Assembly (NCBI GenBank): GCA_021413445.1
Contig: JAIOQI010000063.1
Span: 1-49,722, forward strand
Length of the DNA stretch: 49,722 nucleotides
Reading direction: 5' to 3'
DNA from: Alphaproteobacteria bacterium
Lineage (GTDB): Bacteria > Pseudomonadota > Alphaproteobacteria > Micavibrionales > UBA2020
Shown: positions 33,465-42,013 of the stretch, in pieces
Position numbering within the stretch: the stretch's first letter is position 1
How the letters are laid out: each line of letters begins with the position of its first letter
Notes under the pieces: generated by a model
The model's database searches: none
The model's input: only the letters and a program-made list of their open reading frames with translations
What the model was told of the DNA's origin: nothing
Position numbers and translations under genes: made by a program

Positions 33465-33998
33465 TTATTGATTCGTCCCGACGCTATCAGCCCTTAACTC
33501 TTCCATCATGAGTTTTTCTTTGGCGATTGACGCGGCGCCGGTCAGGCCCGTTTCCCGGTATTGCTTGGTTTCCCGGTAAATATGGTGGGATTGCTGGTCG
33601 GTCTGATAACGCACGTATCTCACGCGTTCCCAGCCCTTGGAGCGCATGCAGCTTTCAAAATCATGAAAATCGGAATGCGCCACTTTTTTGTCGCCGAGGC
33701 GTGTCGGCGTATCGTAATACGCAAGATCGCCCGAGGCATTCAGGGCCCGGTGATAGTCGCTATGCGTGTCAGGCGGCATCGTTCCGCGCAGCGCGTCCAG
33801 CTCGACCATTTCGTCGATCACATGAACGCAGAGGGCGATATTCTCTTCCAGTTCCTGCTGCCCCTTGGGCCCCGTCATATAAAGCGCGGAGTTATCCTCA
33901 ACGCGCTGCCAATACGCCTGGCCCATCGGCGAAGAAGAACACGCCGTCATGGCCAAAACCCCGATCGCCGCCAATACTGAAGCTACTTTGAATTTCAT
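33465..33998 (-). CDS. putative lipoprotein
   Basis: A 177-residue protein with signal MKFKVASVLAAIGVLAMTAC, the lipobox ending at Cys20 and followed by Ser-Ser-Ser. The mature part is charged and has two Cys (NIALCVHVIDEM, FESCMRSKGWERVRYVRY) that could pair; the FESCMRSKGW segment is frequent in small alphaproteobacterial lipoproteins. Function unknown. It lies downstream of the binding-protein gene in the same direction, 55 bases away. Confidence 0.75.
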   Translation of the reverse strand: MKFKVASVLAAIGVLAMTACSSSPMGQAYWQRVEDNSALYMTGPKGQQELEENIALCVHVIDEMVELDALRGTMPPDTHSDYHRALNASGDLAYYDTPTRLGDKKVAHSDFHDFESCMRSKGWERVRYVRYQTDQQSHHIYRETKQYRETGLTGAASIAKEKLMMEELRADSVGTNQ

Positions 33999-34053
33999 CT
34001 GGATACCGTCCTCCCGATTAAGTTAGACCATTTTGTCTGGAAAAAAAATAGCC

Positions 34054-35823
34054 TTATGGCTGAGACTGAAACCACCACGCCTCCCTGACAATTCCATAAA
34101 CGGGAACGACATCCGGCTGCCGGATCTCCGCCGCATGCGCCACAAGGTCCATCCCCAGATAATGCATCGGGATCATGTAATAGCCCCACATGATCGCCCG
34201 GTCCAGGGCGCGCGCCCGCGCCACCAGCGTCTGCCGTTCGGAGGCCTGCGCGATCCCCGCGGCCAGACCATCAACCGCCGGGCTCTCGATGCCGGCATAG
34301 TTGCGGGAGCCTTTGGTTTCTGCCGCGGCCGTGCCCCAATAGTTCAACTGCTCGTTGCCCGGCGACAGGGAATTGATCCAGCGGTACATGACCATGTCGT
34401 AATCGAAGGCATCCAACCGCCCGACGAATTGCGCCGAATCGACGGTCCTGACCCGCGCCGCGATGCCGATTTTCTTGAGGGAACGTGAAAACTCCAGGGC
34501 GATTTTCTCGTCGCCGCGATCATTGAGCAGGATTTCAAAACTGAAAGCCTCGCCGGTTTTTTCATTGACGAGCGCCTGGTCCCTGTAAACCCAGCCGGCG
34601 GACTTGAGCAGCTCTATCGCTTTCCTCTGGTTCTCGCGGATATTGGAGGACGGCGGCTGCCACGCAGCGCCGAAGACTTCCGGCGGCAGCTGGTCTTTGT
34701 ATTTTTTCAATGACGCCAGTTCTTCGCCTTCCGGCTTGCCCGTGGCGGCCAGTTCGGAATTGGGGAAAACGCTGCCGATCCGCTTGAAGGCGCCGAAAAA
34801 CAGGTTCTTGTTGACCCAGTCGAAGTTGAACATCAGGCCGAGAGCTTCCCGCACGCGCCGGTCCTGAAACGCCGGACGGCGGGTATTGAAGACCATGGCG
34901 CGCAGCCATTCCGGGCGGTGGTGGGCGGTTTCCTGCCTGACCACCCTGCCCTCGTCCAGCGCCTTGAAATCATAGGCTGTCTTCCACTTGTGGATATTGT
35001 ATTCCTGACGCAGGTTATAATCGCCGGCCTTGAACGACTCCAGCGCGATGTCGTCATCGCGGTAATAGGTATAAGTGATGGTATCAAAATTATACAGCCC
35101 CACGTTCACCGGCAGATCCTTCGCCCAGTAATCCTTCACGCGCTCATAGACAATCTTGCGCCCCGGCTCGACGGACTTGATTTTGTAAGGGCCGCTGCCG
35201 AGCGGCGTCTCCAGCGTCGTCTTGCTGATGTCATGCTTCTCCCAATAATGCTTGGGCAGCACCTGCATCATAGCGAGGATCATCACCGACTCGCGGTCGT
35301 ATCCCTTGCCGAAAGTGAATTTAATATCATGATCCGACAGGATTTTAACGTCCTTAATCAGCCCATAAACCCGGCGTCGCACCGGATGGCCGTATTTAAG
35401 GTAGGATTCATAGCTGAATTTCACATCCGCCGCCGTCATCGGCACGCCGTCATGGAACCGCGCTTTTTTGTTGAGGTGAAAGATGATCCAGGAACGGTCG
35501 GGCGCAATGTCAATGCTTTCGGCGACCAGGCCATAGAGGGTGAAAGGCTCGTTCCAGGCCCGCTGCATCAGCTTGTCATTCAGCAGCTCCAATCCCTCGG
35601 CGCTATTGCCAAGAATGATATTGCCATTGAGGTTGTCGAAAGAGCCGTTTTTGGACGTCTTCAAATCGCCGCCCTTGGGCGCAGCCGGATTCACGTAGTC
35701 AAAATACTTGTAATCCGCCGGATAGCGCGGCTGGCCGTGCATGGCGAGGGCATGAGTGCTGTCCGCATAGGCGGCGGCGGAGGGAAAAAAAAGCAACAGC
35801 GCGAAAATCCAGCGCATCATCAT
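34054..35823 (-). CDS. YejA-type ABC transporter substrate-binding protein
   Basis: A 589-residue family 5 binding protein with a signal peptide (MMMRWIFALLLFFPSAAAYADS). HALAMHGQPRYPADYKYFDYVNPAAPKGGDL is the start block of the YejA group, which carries oligopeptides such as microcin C in E. coli, and RFHDGVPMTAADVKFSYESYLKYG, LGSGPYKIKSVEPGRKIVYERVKDYWAKDLPVNVG follow. The ATG at 35823 overlaps the kinase stop (ATGA), so both are co-translated. The yejB, yejE and yejF transporter genes are absent here, so the permease must be elsewhere. Confidence 0.9.
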   Translation of the reverse strand: MMMRWIFALLLFFPSAAAYADSTHALAMHGQPRYPADYKYFDYVNPAAPKGGDLKTSKNGSFDNLNGNIILGNSAEGLELLNDKLMQRAWNEPFTLYGLVAESIDIAPDRSWIIFHLNKKARFHDGVPMTAADVKFSYESYLKYGHPVRRRVYGLIKDVKILSDHDIKFTFGKGYDRESVMILAMMQVLPKHYWEKHDISKTTLETPLGSGPYKIKSVEPGRKIVYERVKDYWAKDLPVNVGLYNFDTITYTYYRDDDIALESFKAGDYNLRQEYNIHKWKTAYDFKALDEGRVVRQETAHHRPEWLRAMVFNTRRPAFQDRRVREALGLMFNFDWVNKNLFFGAFKRIGSVFPNSELAATGKPEGEELASLKKYKDQLPPEVFGAAWQPPSSNIRENQRKAIELLKSAGWVYRDQALVNEKTGEAFSFEILLNDRGDEKIALEFSRSLKKIGIAARVRTVDSAQFVGRLDAFDYDMVMYRWINSLSPGNEQLNYWGTAAAETKGSRNYAGIESPAVDGLAAGIAQASERQTLVARARALDRAIMWGYYMIPMHYLGMDLVAHAAEIRQPDVVPVYGIVREAWWFQSQP

Positions 35824-36806
35824 GCCGCTTTCTTGTCCTTCAGCAATTGCGACAGGCTTCTTTGCGGGCGGGCGCCGACCTGCGCAATAATTTCCGCCGC
35901 GGCGATGGAGGCAATCCGCCCGCACTGCGCCAGAGGCTTGCCCCGGGTATAGCCGTAGAGGAAGCCCGCCGCATAAAGATCGCCGGCGCCGGTCGTGTCC
36001 ACCACTTGGGCAACAGGTTCCGCCGGAATTTCAATCGTTTCTTTTTTACTGATAATCACGGAGCCTTTTTCGCTTCTGGTGATGACAGCCAGCTCGCAGT
36101 GCGGAAGGGCTTCCGGGAAGCTGTCGGTTTTATACAGTGACATGATTTCCGCCTCGTTGGCGAAAAGGATATCGACGTGGCTCCTGACCAGCTCCAGGAA
36201 ATCATCGCGATGCCTATCGACGCAGAACGGGTCGGAAAGCGTCAGGGCGATCTTCTTTCCCGCCGCATGGGCAAGCTCCGCCGCCATGCGGAAAGACTGC
36301 TTGGCGTGGGCGCGGTCGAACAAATAGCCCTCCAGATAGGTCACCTGCGCGTTTTTAATCATCTTTTCGTCCAGGTCCATCGGCATGAAAAAAACGCTGG
36401 CGCCAAGATTGGTGCACATCGTGCGCTGCGCGTCCGGGGTAATCATGATGAGGCAGCGCGACGTCGGCACATCCTCCTTCAGCAGCGGCAGCGTATCATA
36501 CACCACGCCGGTCGAGCGGATGTCATGGCGGAACACCTCGCCCATCTGGTCGTCGGCGACCTTGCCGATATAGCCGACCTTGCCGCCCATGGAGGCGAAG
36601 GCCGCGACCGTGTTGGCCGCCGAGCCGCCGGACATTTCTATGCACGGGCCCATTTTGGCATAAAGGGCTTTGGCCTGATCCGTCTCGATCAGGGTCATCG
36701 TGCCCTTGTGGATGTGGTTATTCTTCAGGAAGGCATCGTCGGTCTTGCATAAAACATCCACGATCGCGTTGCCGATGCCCACCACATCCAGTTTGTCTTT
36801 ACTCAT
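35820..36806 (-). CDS. PfkB-family kinase, adenosine kinase-like
   Basis: A 328-residue ribokinase-fold sugar/nucleoside kinase. KLDVVGIGNAIVDVL begins the fold, EMSGGSAANTVAAFASMGGKVGYIGKVADDQMGE is the first PfkB signature, and VVDTTGAGDLYAAGFLYGYTRG is the second, with the catalytic Asp of GAGD. The GGSAANT and IGNAIVD blocks point to the adenosine kinase branch rather than fructokinase. AGGGA precedes the ATG at 36806; the TTG at 36812 is a poorer start. The ATGA overlap with the binding protein suggests a shared transcript, perhaps linking uptake of a nucleoside-containing peptide to salvage. Confidence 0.87.
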   Translation of the reverse strand: MSKDKLDVVGIGNAIVDVLCKTDDAFLKNNHIHKGTMTLIETDQAKALYAKMGPCIEMSGGSAANTVAAFASMGGKVGYIGKVADDQMGEVFRHDIRSTGVVYDTLPLLKEDVPTSRCLIMITPDAQRTMCTNLGASVFFMPMDLDEKMIKNAQVTYLEGYLFDRAHAKQSFRMAAELAHAAGKKIALTLSDPFCVDRHRDDFLELVRSHVDILFANEAEIMSLYKTDSFPEALPHCELAVITRSEKGSVIISKKETIEIPAEPVAQVVDTTGAGDLYAAGFLYGYTRGKPLAQCGRIASIAAAEIIAQVGARPQRSLSQLLKDKKAA

Positions 36807-36851
36807 GAGCAAAATCCCTTTATTTTATTCTGATATTTCAGCAGGTTTACA

Positions 36852-37295
36852 ATGGCACAAAAACGCAAAACAGACCAGTCCAAACTGGACGCCGCCGCCC
36901 TCCTCCTCCAGAAACTGGAGGAGAAAACGGCGCAGGATGTCAAAGCCCGCCTCGGTGATAGCTGGCGGGACAACCTTTTTGAAATCATGATGACCCGCCT
37001 CGATCTGGCGGCCAGACACAAGAAAACCTACGCCGCCATCCCTTCCACGCTCGGCCATGAACCGCAGCAGATACCGAAATTCGCCAGGCTGTTCCTGAAA
37101 ACCATGCGCCGCATGCTGAAACTGGCCAAAGCGCCGACCTCCCCCCTGCATGTCGCCGCCTTCGGCGTCCTCTACGCCAGCGTCGTGAACGCCTTCCTCA
37201 ACGACAACACCAAAGACCACGCCAAAACCATGGCCGCGCTGGACAAGGGGCTGGGCATGTTCGAGGAATTTGCCGGATATTTGCGGTGCAGATAA
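36852..37295 (+). CDS. COQ9/TetR-C-like helical protein lacking an HTH
   Basis: A 147-residue all-helical protein. LFEIMMTRLDLAARHKKTYAAI, FARLFLKTMRRMLKLAK and LHVAAFGVLYASVVNAFLNDNTKDHAKTMAALDKGLGMFEEF follow the pattern of the COQ9/TetR ligand domain, including the D-x-x-x-TM-A-x-LD end. The N-terminal DNA-binding helices of TetR regulators are missing, so it is unlikely to be a repressor. COQ9 proteins bind lipids and support ubiquinone synthesis; whether this one does is inference. Its end overlaps the following VOC gene by ten bases, indicating an operon. Confidence 0.65.
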   Translation: MAQKRKTDQSKLDAAALLLQKLEEKTAQDVKARLGDSWRDNLFEIMMTRLDLAARHKKTYAAIPSTLGHEPQQIPKFARLFLKTMRRMLKLAKAPTSPLHVAAFGVLYASVVNAFLNDNTKDHAKTMAALDKGLGMFEEFAGYLRCR

Positions 37296-37861
37296 AAAAC
37301 GCTATCCTCAATCATGTCGCACTGCTCGTTCCCTCCATCGAGAAGGCGGCCAACTATTTACGGCCTTTTTCTTTTGAGACCGGCCCCACCCAGGAATGGG
37401 ATGGGGAGGGGACAAAGGAAATCTATGTCGGCAATACCCATTCTCAATCGGCCACGCTCTTGCTTATGGAGCCAATGAAGGACGGCGCCTATTCCCGCGC
37501 CATGCAAAAAAGAGGCCCCGGACTGCATCATCTTGCCATCGATGTTTTAAATCTGGAATCCTATATTGATGCCCTGTCAGGCTCAGGCTGGCTGCTGCAT
37601 CCCAGGAGCCTGAAAACCATTCAGGCCAGCCGCACCGCCTGGCTGGCGCGCCCCGGCATTCCAACGCTTATCGAAGTTCAGGAAAGAGATGTCCTTGATA
37701 AAAAAACCCCTTTCATCAGTAAAGTGAGAATCCCCGGAATCTCTGCGGAACAGCTGAAAATGTTTCATGCGCTGGGCATACAGCAGGCTTGCGAAGAAAC
37801 GGACAAAGGCCTGACGCTGGTCATTCAAAATCACAAAATCCGGTTTGAAGATTTAGTGTAA
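37286..37861 (+). CDS. VOC/glyoxalase superfamily protein
   Basis: A 191-residue protein started by GTG at 37286. LNHVALLVPSIEKAANYLRPFSFETGPTQEW is the first beta-alpha-beta-beta-beta unit with the metal His of NHVALLV, and KRGPGLHHLAIDVLNLESYIDALSGSGW gives the second His. LARPGIPTLIEVQE supplies the metal Glu. The spacing resembles methylmalonyl-CoA epimerase, but only the first module is well conserved; the C-terminal part is divergent. With a methylcitrate cluster elsewhere in the window a propionate-related role is imaginable, not shown. Confidence 0.7.
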   Translation: MQIKNAILNHVALLVPSIEKAANYLRPFSFETGPTQEWDGEGTKEIYVGNTHSQSATLLLMEPMKDGAYSRAMQKRGPGLHHLAIDVLNLESYIDALSGSGWLLHPRSLKTIQASRTAWLARPGIPTLIEVQERDVLDKKTPFISKVRIPGISAEQLKMFHALGIQQACEETDKGLTLVIQNHKIRFEDLV

Positions 37862-37869
37862 CCGCCACG

Positions 37870-39210
37870 TTACAACGGCAGCCGGATCACCACCCTGAGG
37901 CCCCCGCGGTTGCTTTCTTCGAGGAAGATTTCGCCGCCGTGGCTGTGGACGATGTCCTGCGCGATGGACAGGCCTAAGCCCACGCCGCCGGTCTTCGGGT
38001 TGCGGGATTTTTCCAGGCGGTAAAACGGCTTGAACACTTCTTCGCGCTGCTCTTGGGGAATGCCGGGGCCGTCGTCATCGACGAAAATCTCCAACGCCTC
38101 CGCCTGCTCGCGCGCACTCACCCACACATGCTTCGCGTATTTGCAGGCGTTGCTGACGACATTGGCCAGCGCCCGCTCCACCGCCATGGGCCTGACGCGC
38201 ACCATCAGCCGGTCTGTAAAGCTGGCCTGGACATCGCACCCCTGACGGCGGGCATTGCTGACGATACGCTCCAGCATGGATTTCATGTCCGTCATTTCCG
38301 TGCCTTCGTTGCCCTCGCCCCGGGCGAAAGTCAGGTAGCCCTCCAGCATCTTTTCCATTTCATCCAGGTCCTGGCGGAGGTTGCCGTTCTCTGCCGAGCC
38401 CTTCATCATCGCCAGCTGCAGCTTCATGCGGGTCAGCGGGGTGCGCAGGTCATGCGACACGCCGGCGAGCATCGCGGTGCGCTGCTCGATCTGGCGGCGG
38501 ATGCGGTCGCGCATGTCGAGGAAGGCCGTCGCCGCCTGGCGCACCTCGCGCGCGCCCCCCAGCTTGAAGCTGCCGACGTCCTGCCCCTTGCCCAGCTTCT
38601 CGGCGGCAATCGCCAGGCGGTGGATCGGCCTGATCTGGTTGCGCATGAAGATGACGGCAATCGCCATCAGGACGATCGAACTGCCGATCAGCCAGAGGAT
38701 GAAAATATAAGTGGTGGGGCTGATGAGCCGGTTGTTGTAGCAGATGTATTGGAGCGTGCGGCCATCATCCAGCCGGATGCTGACCTCAAAGCGCCTGCCG
38801 TCCGGATAGGGCGTGATCGTGAAAGACTCACTTATCCTTTCCCTGAGGGCTTTTTGCAGCTTGCTTTCAGCGCTATACCACATCAGGTTCACCGGACGGC
38901 GGGGGGGCTTGCCGGCCTCTTTCGGGGGATCAATGTTAAGCCGCAATCCAAGCCCCGTCGAGGCGTGCCTGATGATCCTGCCGATATCCTCCTGTGATCC
39001 GGCCTGCCTGACCTGCTCGGTAATCATGTCGATCTCGCCCGCCAGGGCGAACACCAGCTTGTCGCTCATGCTGTCCAGATGGCGGTTGATGAAGATATAG
39101 GCCACGATCATCTGCAACAGCAGGATCGGCACGACGATAATCATCAGCGACCGGCCATACAGCGTATGGGGGAAAATTTTCTGCTTGATATTTTTCCACG
39201 CACCGAGCAT
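37870..39210 (-). CDS. EnvZ-type sensor histidine kinase
   Basis: A 446-residue membrane kinase. Two helices (about residues 21-43, LMIIVVPILLLQMIVAYIFI, and around 168-188, TYIFILWLIGSSIVLMAIAVIF) bracket a periplasmic sensor domain. A HAMP domain leads to the phosphoacceptor His in MLAGVSHDLRTPLTRMKLQLAM, then NVVSNACKYAK (N box), DDDGPGIP (G1) and KTGGVGLGLSIAQDIV (G2). The TGATG overlap with the regulator gene stop favours the ATG at 39210; a GTG at 39222 with AAGGG upstream is the alternative. The kinase and the regulator form a cognate pair; the signal is unknown. Confidence 0.92.
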   Translation of the reverse strand: MLGAWKNIKQKIFPHTLYGRSLMIIVVPILLLQMIVAYIFINRHLDSMSDKLVFALAGEIDMITEQVRQAGSQEDIGRIIRHASTGLGLRLNIDPPKEAGKPPRRPVNLMWYSAESKLQKALRERISESFTITPYPDGRRFEVSIRLDDGRTLQYICYNNRLISPTTYIFILWLIGSSIVLMAIAVIFMRNQIRPIHRLAIAAEKLGKGQDVGSFKLGGAREVRQAATAFLDMRDRIRRQIEQRTAMLAGVSHDLRTPLTRMKLQLAMMKGSAENGNLRQDLDEMEKMLEGYLTFARGEGNEGTEMTDMKSMLERIVSNARRQGCDVQASFTDRLMVRVRPMAVERALANVVSNACKYAKHVWVSAREQAEALEIFVDDDGPGIPQEQREEVFKPFYRLEKSRNPKTGGVGLGLSIAQDIVHSHGGEIFLEESNRGGLRVVIRLPL

Positions 39211-39935
39211 CAGTCGGACCACAGCACATAACCCTTGCCGCGCACCGTCTGGATATATTTCGGCAGCTTCGGGTCTTCTTCAAGCTTCTTGCGCAGGCGC
39301 GTCACCTGCACGTCAATCGTGCGCTCGGCGGAATCTATGTCGCACATCCGCGCCAGCTCCTCGCGGCTGACCACCTCGCCCATTTTGCTGGAAAGGGCCT
39401 TCAGCAAATTATGCTCCACCTGCGTCAGCGGCAGCCGCTCGTCGCCATCAACCAACTCGCCCCGCTCCATATCCAGCGTCCACCTGCCGAAGCGGACAGC
39501 CTCTTTCTGCAGCGCGGGCTTGGCGGCCACCCGCCGCAAAATGGCATGCATGCGCAGCAGCAGCTCACGCGGCTCGAACGGCTTGGACAGGTAATCGTCG
39601 GCCCCCGCCTCCAGCCCCAGAATGCGGGATTCAGTTTCGCCCAGGGCCGTCAGCAGCAAAACCGGGGTCGTGATTTTATCGGCCTTCAGGGACTTGGTGA
39701 GCGCCAGGCCGCCTTCGCCCGGCATCATCACATCCAGCACGATCAGGTCGTATTGCAAATATTTCAGCTTCTGGCGCGCGTCCTCCGCATCGACCGCCGT
39801 CGTCACCAGAAAATCGTTTTCCGTCAGGAACAGCGAGATCAGCTGGCGCAGGCGCTCGTCATCATCCACCACCAGGACATGGGGCTTTTGGGCAAGGCTT
39901 GAAAGCCTGTCGATCTGCGCCTTAAAGTTGGACAT
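39210..39935 (-). CDS. OmpR-family response regulator
   Basis: A 241-residue regulator. The receiver domain has the acidic pocket VVDDDERLR, the phosphorylated Asp in YDLIVLDVMMPGEGG, the switch Thr in VLLLTALGE and the Lys in DDYLSKPFEPRELL. The winged-helix DNA-binding domain includes RLPLTQVEHNLLKALSSKMGEVVSREELARM and RTIDVQVTRLRKKLEEDPKLPKYIQTVRGKGYVL. The ATG at 39935 has no evident ribosome binding site. The open frame extends to 40640 antisense to ilvE, but that part is a shadow. The gene is divergent from ilvE, which it might control. Confidence 0.92.
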   Translation of the reverse strand: MSNFKAQIDRLSSLAQKPHVLVVDDDERLRQLISLFLTENDFLVTTAVDAEDARQKLKYLQYDLIVLDVMMPGEGGLALTKSLKADKITTPVLLLTALGETESRILGLEAGADDYLSKPFEPRELLLRMHAILRRVAAKPALQKEAVRFGRWTLDMERGELVDGDERLPLTQVEHNLLKALSSKMGEVVSREELARMCDIDSAERTIDVQVTRLRKKLEEDPKLPKYIQTVRGKGYVLWSD

Positions 39936-40016
39936 AATTACTACACGGTTGTATGTGCACGCTGTTTCAAATATCCTGTAAGAGATAGTAGCAGAATTTA
40001 AACAGGAAACACCCTC

Positions 40017-40895
40017 ATGGCAATGATCCCCTACGACGACCGCGACGGATTTATCTGGTTTGACGGCAAACTGGTGCCCTGGCGCGAGGCGAAGGTGCAC
40101 TTCCTGACCCACGCGCTGCACTACGGCAGCGGCGTGTTTGAGGGCATCCGCGCCTATGGCGGCCATATCTTCAAACTGAAGGAACACTGCCAACGGCTGC
40201 TTGAGGGCTGCAAGACCATGGATATGAAAATTACATTTACGCTGGATGACATCAGCAACGCCTGCCTCGAATCCCTCAAGGCCAACAAGATTGTCGATGG
40301 CTACCTCCGTCCGCTGGCCTGGCGCGGCGCGGAACAGATGGGCGTCTCCGCCCAGCAGAGCAAGATCCACCTCGCTGTCGCCGCCTGGGAATGGCCGAAT
40401 TATTTCAGCGCCGAAGCGCGCGAAAAGGGCATCCGCCTGAAAACCGCGAAATGGCGGCGCCCCGCGCCGGACACCGCGCCGGTCCATGCCAAGGCCTGCG
40501 GCCTGTACATGATCTGCACCATCTCCAAGCATGACGCCGAGAACTCCGGCTACGCCGACTCGCTGATGCTCGATTACCGCGGACGCGTCGCCGAGCTGAC
40601 CGGCGCCAACTTCTTCATGGTTAAAAACGGCGACATCCACACGCCGGATCCGGATTGCTTCCTCGACGGCATCACCCGCCGCACCGTCATCGACCTGGCG
40701 AAAAAAAACGGCATCAAGGTTATTGAGCGCGCCATCATGCCGGAGGAATTAAAAGACGCCGACGAATGTTTCGCTTCCGGCACCGCCGCCGAAATCACGC
40801 CGATCGGCGGCATTGACGACATGGTGTTCAAGGTAGGGCCTGTCACCCGGTTGCTGCGGGAGCAGTATGAGAAGCTGGTAAGGACGCCGGGCTAA
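40017..40895 (+). CDS. ilvE: branched-chain amino acid aminotransferase
   Basis: A 292-residue class IV PLP enzyme making or degrading Leu, Ile and Val. FIWFDGKLVPWREAKVHFLTHALHYGSGVFEGIRAY is the N-terminal block, PVHAKACGLYMICTISKHDAENSGYADSLMLD contains the PLP Lys (HAKACG), and VAELTGANFFMVKNGDIHTPDPDCFLDGITRRTVIDLAKKNGI and ECFASGTAAEITPI complete the set. AGGAAA lies upstream. It is divergent from the two-component regulator across 81 bases. Length and motifs match IlvE rather than D-amino acid aminotransferase. Confidence 0.94.
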   Translation: MAMIPYDDRDGFIWFDGKLVPWREAKVHFLTHALHYGSGVFEGIRAYGGHIFKLKEHCQRLLEGCKTMDMKITFTLDDISNACLESLKANKIVDGYLRPLAWRGAEQMGVSAQQSKIHLAVAAWEWPNYFSAEAREKGIRLKTAKWRRPAPDTAPVHAKACGLYMICTISKHDAENSGYADSLMLDYRGRVAELTGANFFMVKNGDIHTPDPDCFLDGITRRTVIDLAKKNGIKVIERAIMPEELKDADECFASGTAAEITPIGGIDDMVFKVGPVTRLLREQYEKLVRTPG

Positions 40896-40903
40896 AGCAG
40901 TTT

Positions 40904-41365
40904 TCAGTTTTCGGAGAAGGGCATATTGCTTTTAAGTTTTTGTGCCGGAGCGGATGTTTTCTCCGTCCGGGCGGATTTCCGCGCTGATTTCGAAAAAATG
41001 GATTTCAGTTTCTGAAATCCGTAGCGTGGGGAAAATATGCAATTGATAGTTTCACCAACGATTTCGGCAGGTATGCACATTATTTCAGTAGGGCCATAGC
41101 TGCGGCCGCTTTTTTTTGTGCCGATCTTATTGACCGCGGCAAGCGGGAGCAAGCCTGCAGCCAGCCCAAGGATGCCTCCAGCACCGGCGGCTGCAACCTG
41201 AATGCCGATGCCTGACAAAGCAACGGCATGATAGGCCATTGCACCCAGATACCAGGCCCCCGCCGCCGGCAGGGCAGCTATGAGCGTTATGACCGTAGCC
41301 CCAAAAACCAGGGAGCCGATAATGTCTGATATGCGTTCAACAACTGGATGTGGTTCATTTTTCAT
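40904..41365 (-). CDS. membrane protein, unknown function
   Basis: A 153-residue protein with two or three Ala/Gly-rich membrane segments (IIGSLVFGATVITLIAALPAAGAWYLGAMAYHAVALSGIGIQ and VAAAGAGGILGLAAGLLPLAAV). A cytoplasmic-looking, Lys/Ser-rich C-terminal tail follows, and a two-Cys stretch (EIMCIPAEIVGETINCIF) lies between. No family is recognised. It is convergent with ilvE, eight bases apart, and lies downstream of the Lcl-like gene in the same direction. Confidence 0.65.
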   Translation of the reverse strand: MKNEPHPVVERISDIIGSLVFGATVITLIAALPAAGAWYLGAMAYHAVALSGIGIQVAAAGAGGILGLAAGLLPLAAVNKIGTKKSGRSYGPTEIMCIPAEIVGETINCIFSPRYGFQKLKSIFSKSARKSARTEKTSAPAQKLKSNMPFSEN

Positions 41366-41391
41366 TTTCTTGTCCTTAATAAAAAAACGCT

Positions 41392-41802
41392 CTAGCTACG
41401 GACGAAACGGATCGAGCTGTAGCCACCCATCAGGTTCCAGTCGCGGAGGCCATCGCTAAATCTCTGCTCATGCGGCTCGTCGTTGTAACCGTGAAACTGC
41501 GGGGACGCCAAATACCAGGCGTTGTCATTGAAAGTGCCTTTCAGGAAACCTTTGTCCTTGTTTTGATAAAAAACATTTAATTCGGATGGCGTCGGAAGGC
41601 GCCAGTCTTTGTGGCCGCCGGCGTCCACCGTCCGGGAATATTTCTGCGCCTCGTTGAAACTCATGGTCAGGGACTCGTCCTTCGGCAGGACAAACATCGG
41701 CCTTTTCGTCTCCGGCGAGATGCCCGCGAAGATCGAGCCGTCGGCCATCTTGTCGCCGACATTCAATTCAGTATTGCCTGCTGTTCCAAATTGTTCCGTC
41801 AT
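41392..41802 (-). CDS. DUF1566/Lcl-like domain protein
   Basis: A 136-residue protein. MSFNEAQKYSRTVDAGGHKDWRLPTPSELNVFYQNKDKG, then NDNAWYLASPQFHGY..., RFSDGLRDWNLMGGYSSIRFVRS follow the pattern of the Lcl C-terminal (DUF1566) domain: WRLPTxxEL, a WYLAS or WSS strand and a final VRFVR. In larger proteins this domain belongs to cell-surface lectin-like and adhesin proteins. No signal peptide is present here, so localisation is unclear. A GAAAGGAAAAAGCC stretch upstream contains the ribosome site. Confidence 0.75.
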   Translation of the reverse strand: MTEQFGTAGNTELNVGDKMADGSIFAGISPETKRPMFVLPKDESLTMSFNEAQKYSRTVDAGGHKDWRLPTPSELNVFYQNKDKGFLKGTFNDNAWYLASPQFHGYNDEPHEQRFSDGLRDWNLMGGYSSIRFVRS

Positions 41803-41951
41803 GGCTTTTTCCTTTCAATTCTCAAGATAAATGTAAAAGGCGCTTAACAGCCTCTTACCTCGTTAAAAGCATTATGGAATATAAAGTAACTGATTCGCTA
41901 TGAATATGTCAAGTAAAAACAAGGCGTTCTCCCCAAGGGTTATTTTAATCC

Positions 41952-41980
41952 TTGAAATACCTATATACATAATGTATATT
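41952..41980 (+). promoter_or_regulatory. candidate sigma-70 promoter of the cyanophycinase-like gene
   Basis: TTGAAA (41952-41957) and TATATT (41975-41980) are separated by 17 bases. The expected start near 41987 supports translation from the ATG at 42014 and rules out the earlier in-frame ATGs at 41900 and 41972. Confidence 0.5.
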
Positions 41981-42013
41981 ACTCAAACAACCGACACTTT
42001 GAAAGAAAAAAAC

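Noticed and set aside
34041-34061. Hairpin AGCC-ATAA-GGCT followed by T8 on the minus strand after the YejA-type gene
   Set aside because: The stem is only four base pairs and overlaps the stop codon. It is too weak to call a terminator with confidence.
39936-40640. Upstream extension of the response regulator frame
   Set aside because: It is antisense to ilvE and has no family similarity. The receiver domain begins properly after the ATG at 39935.
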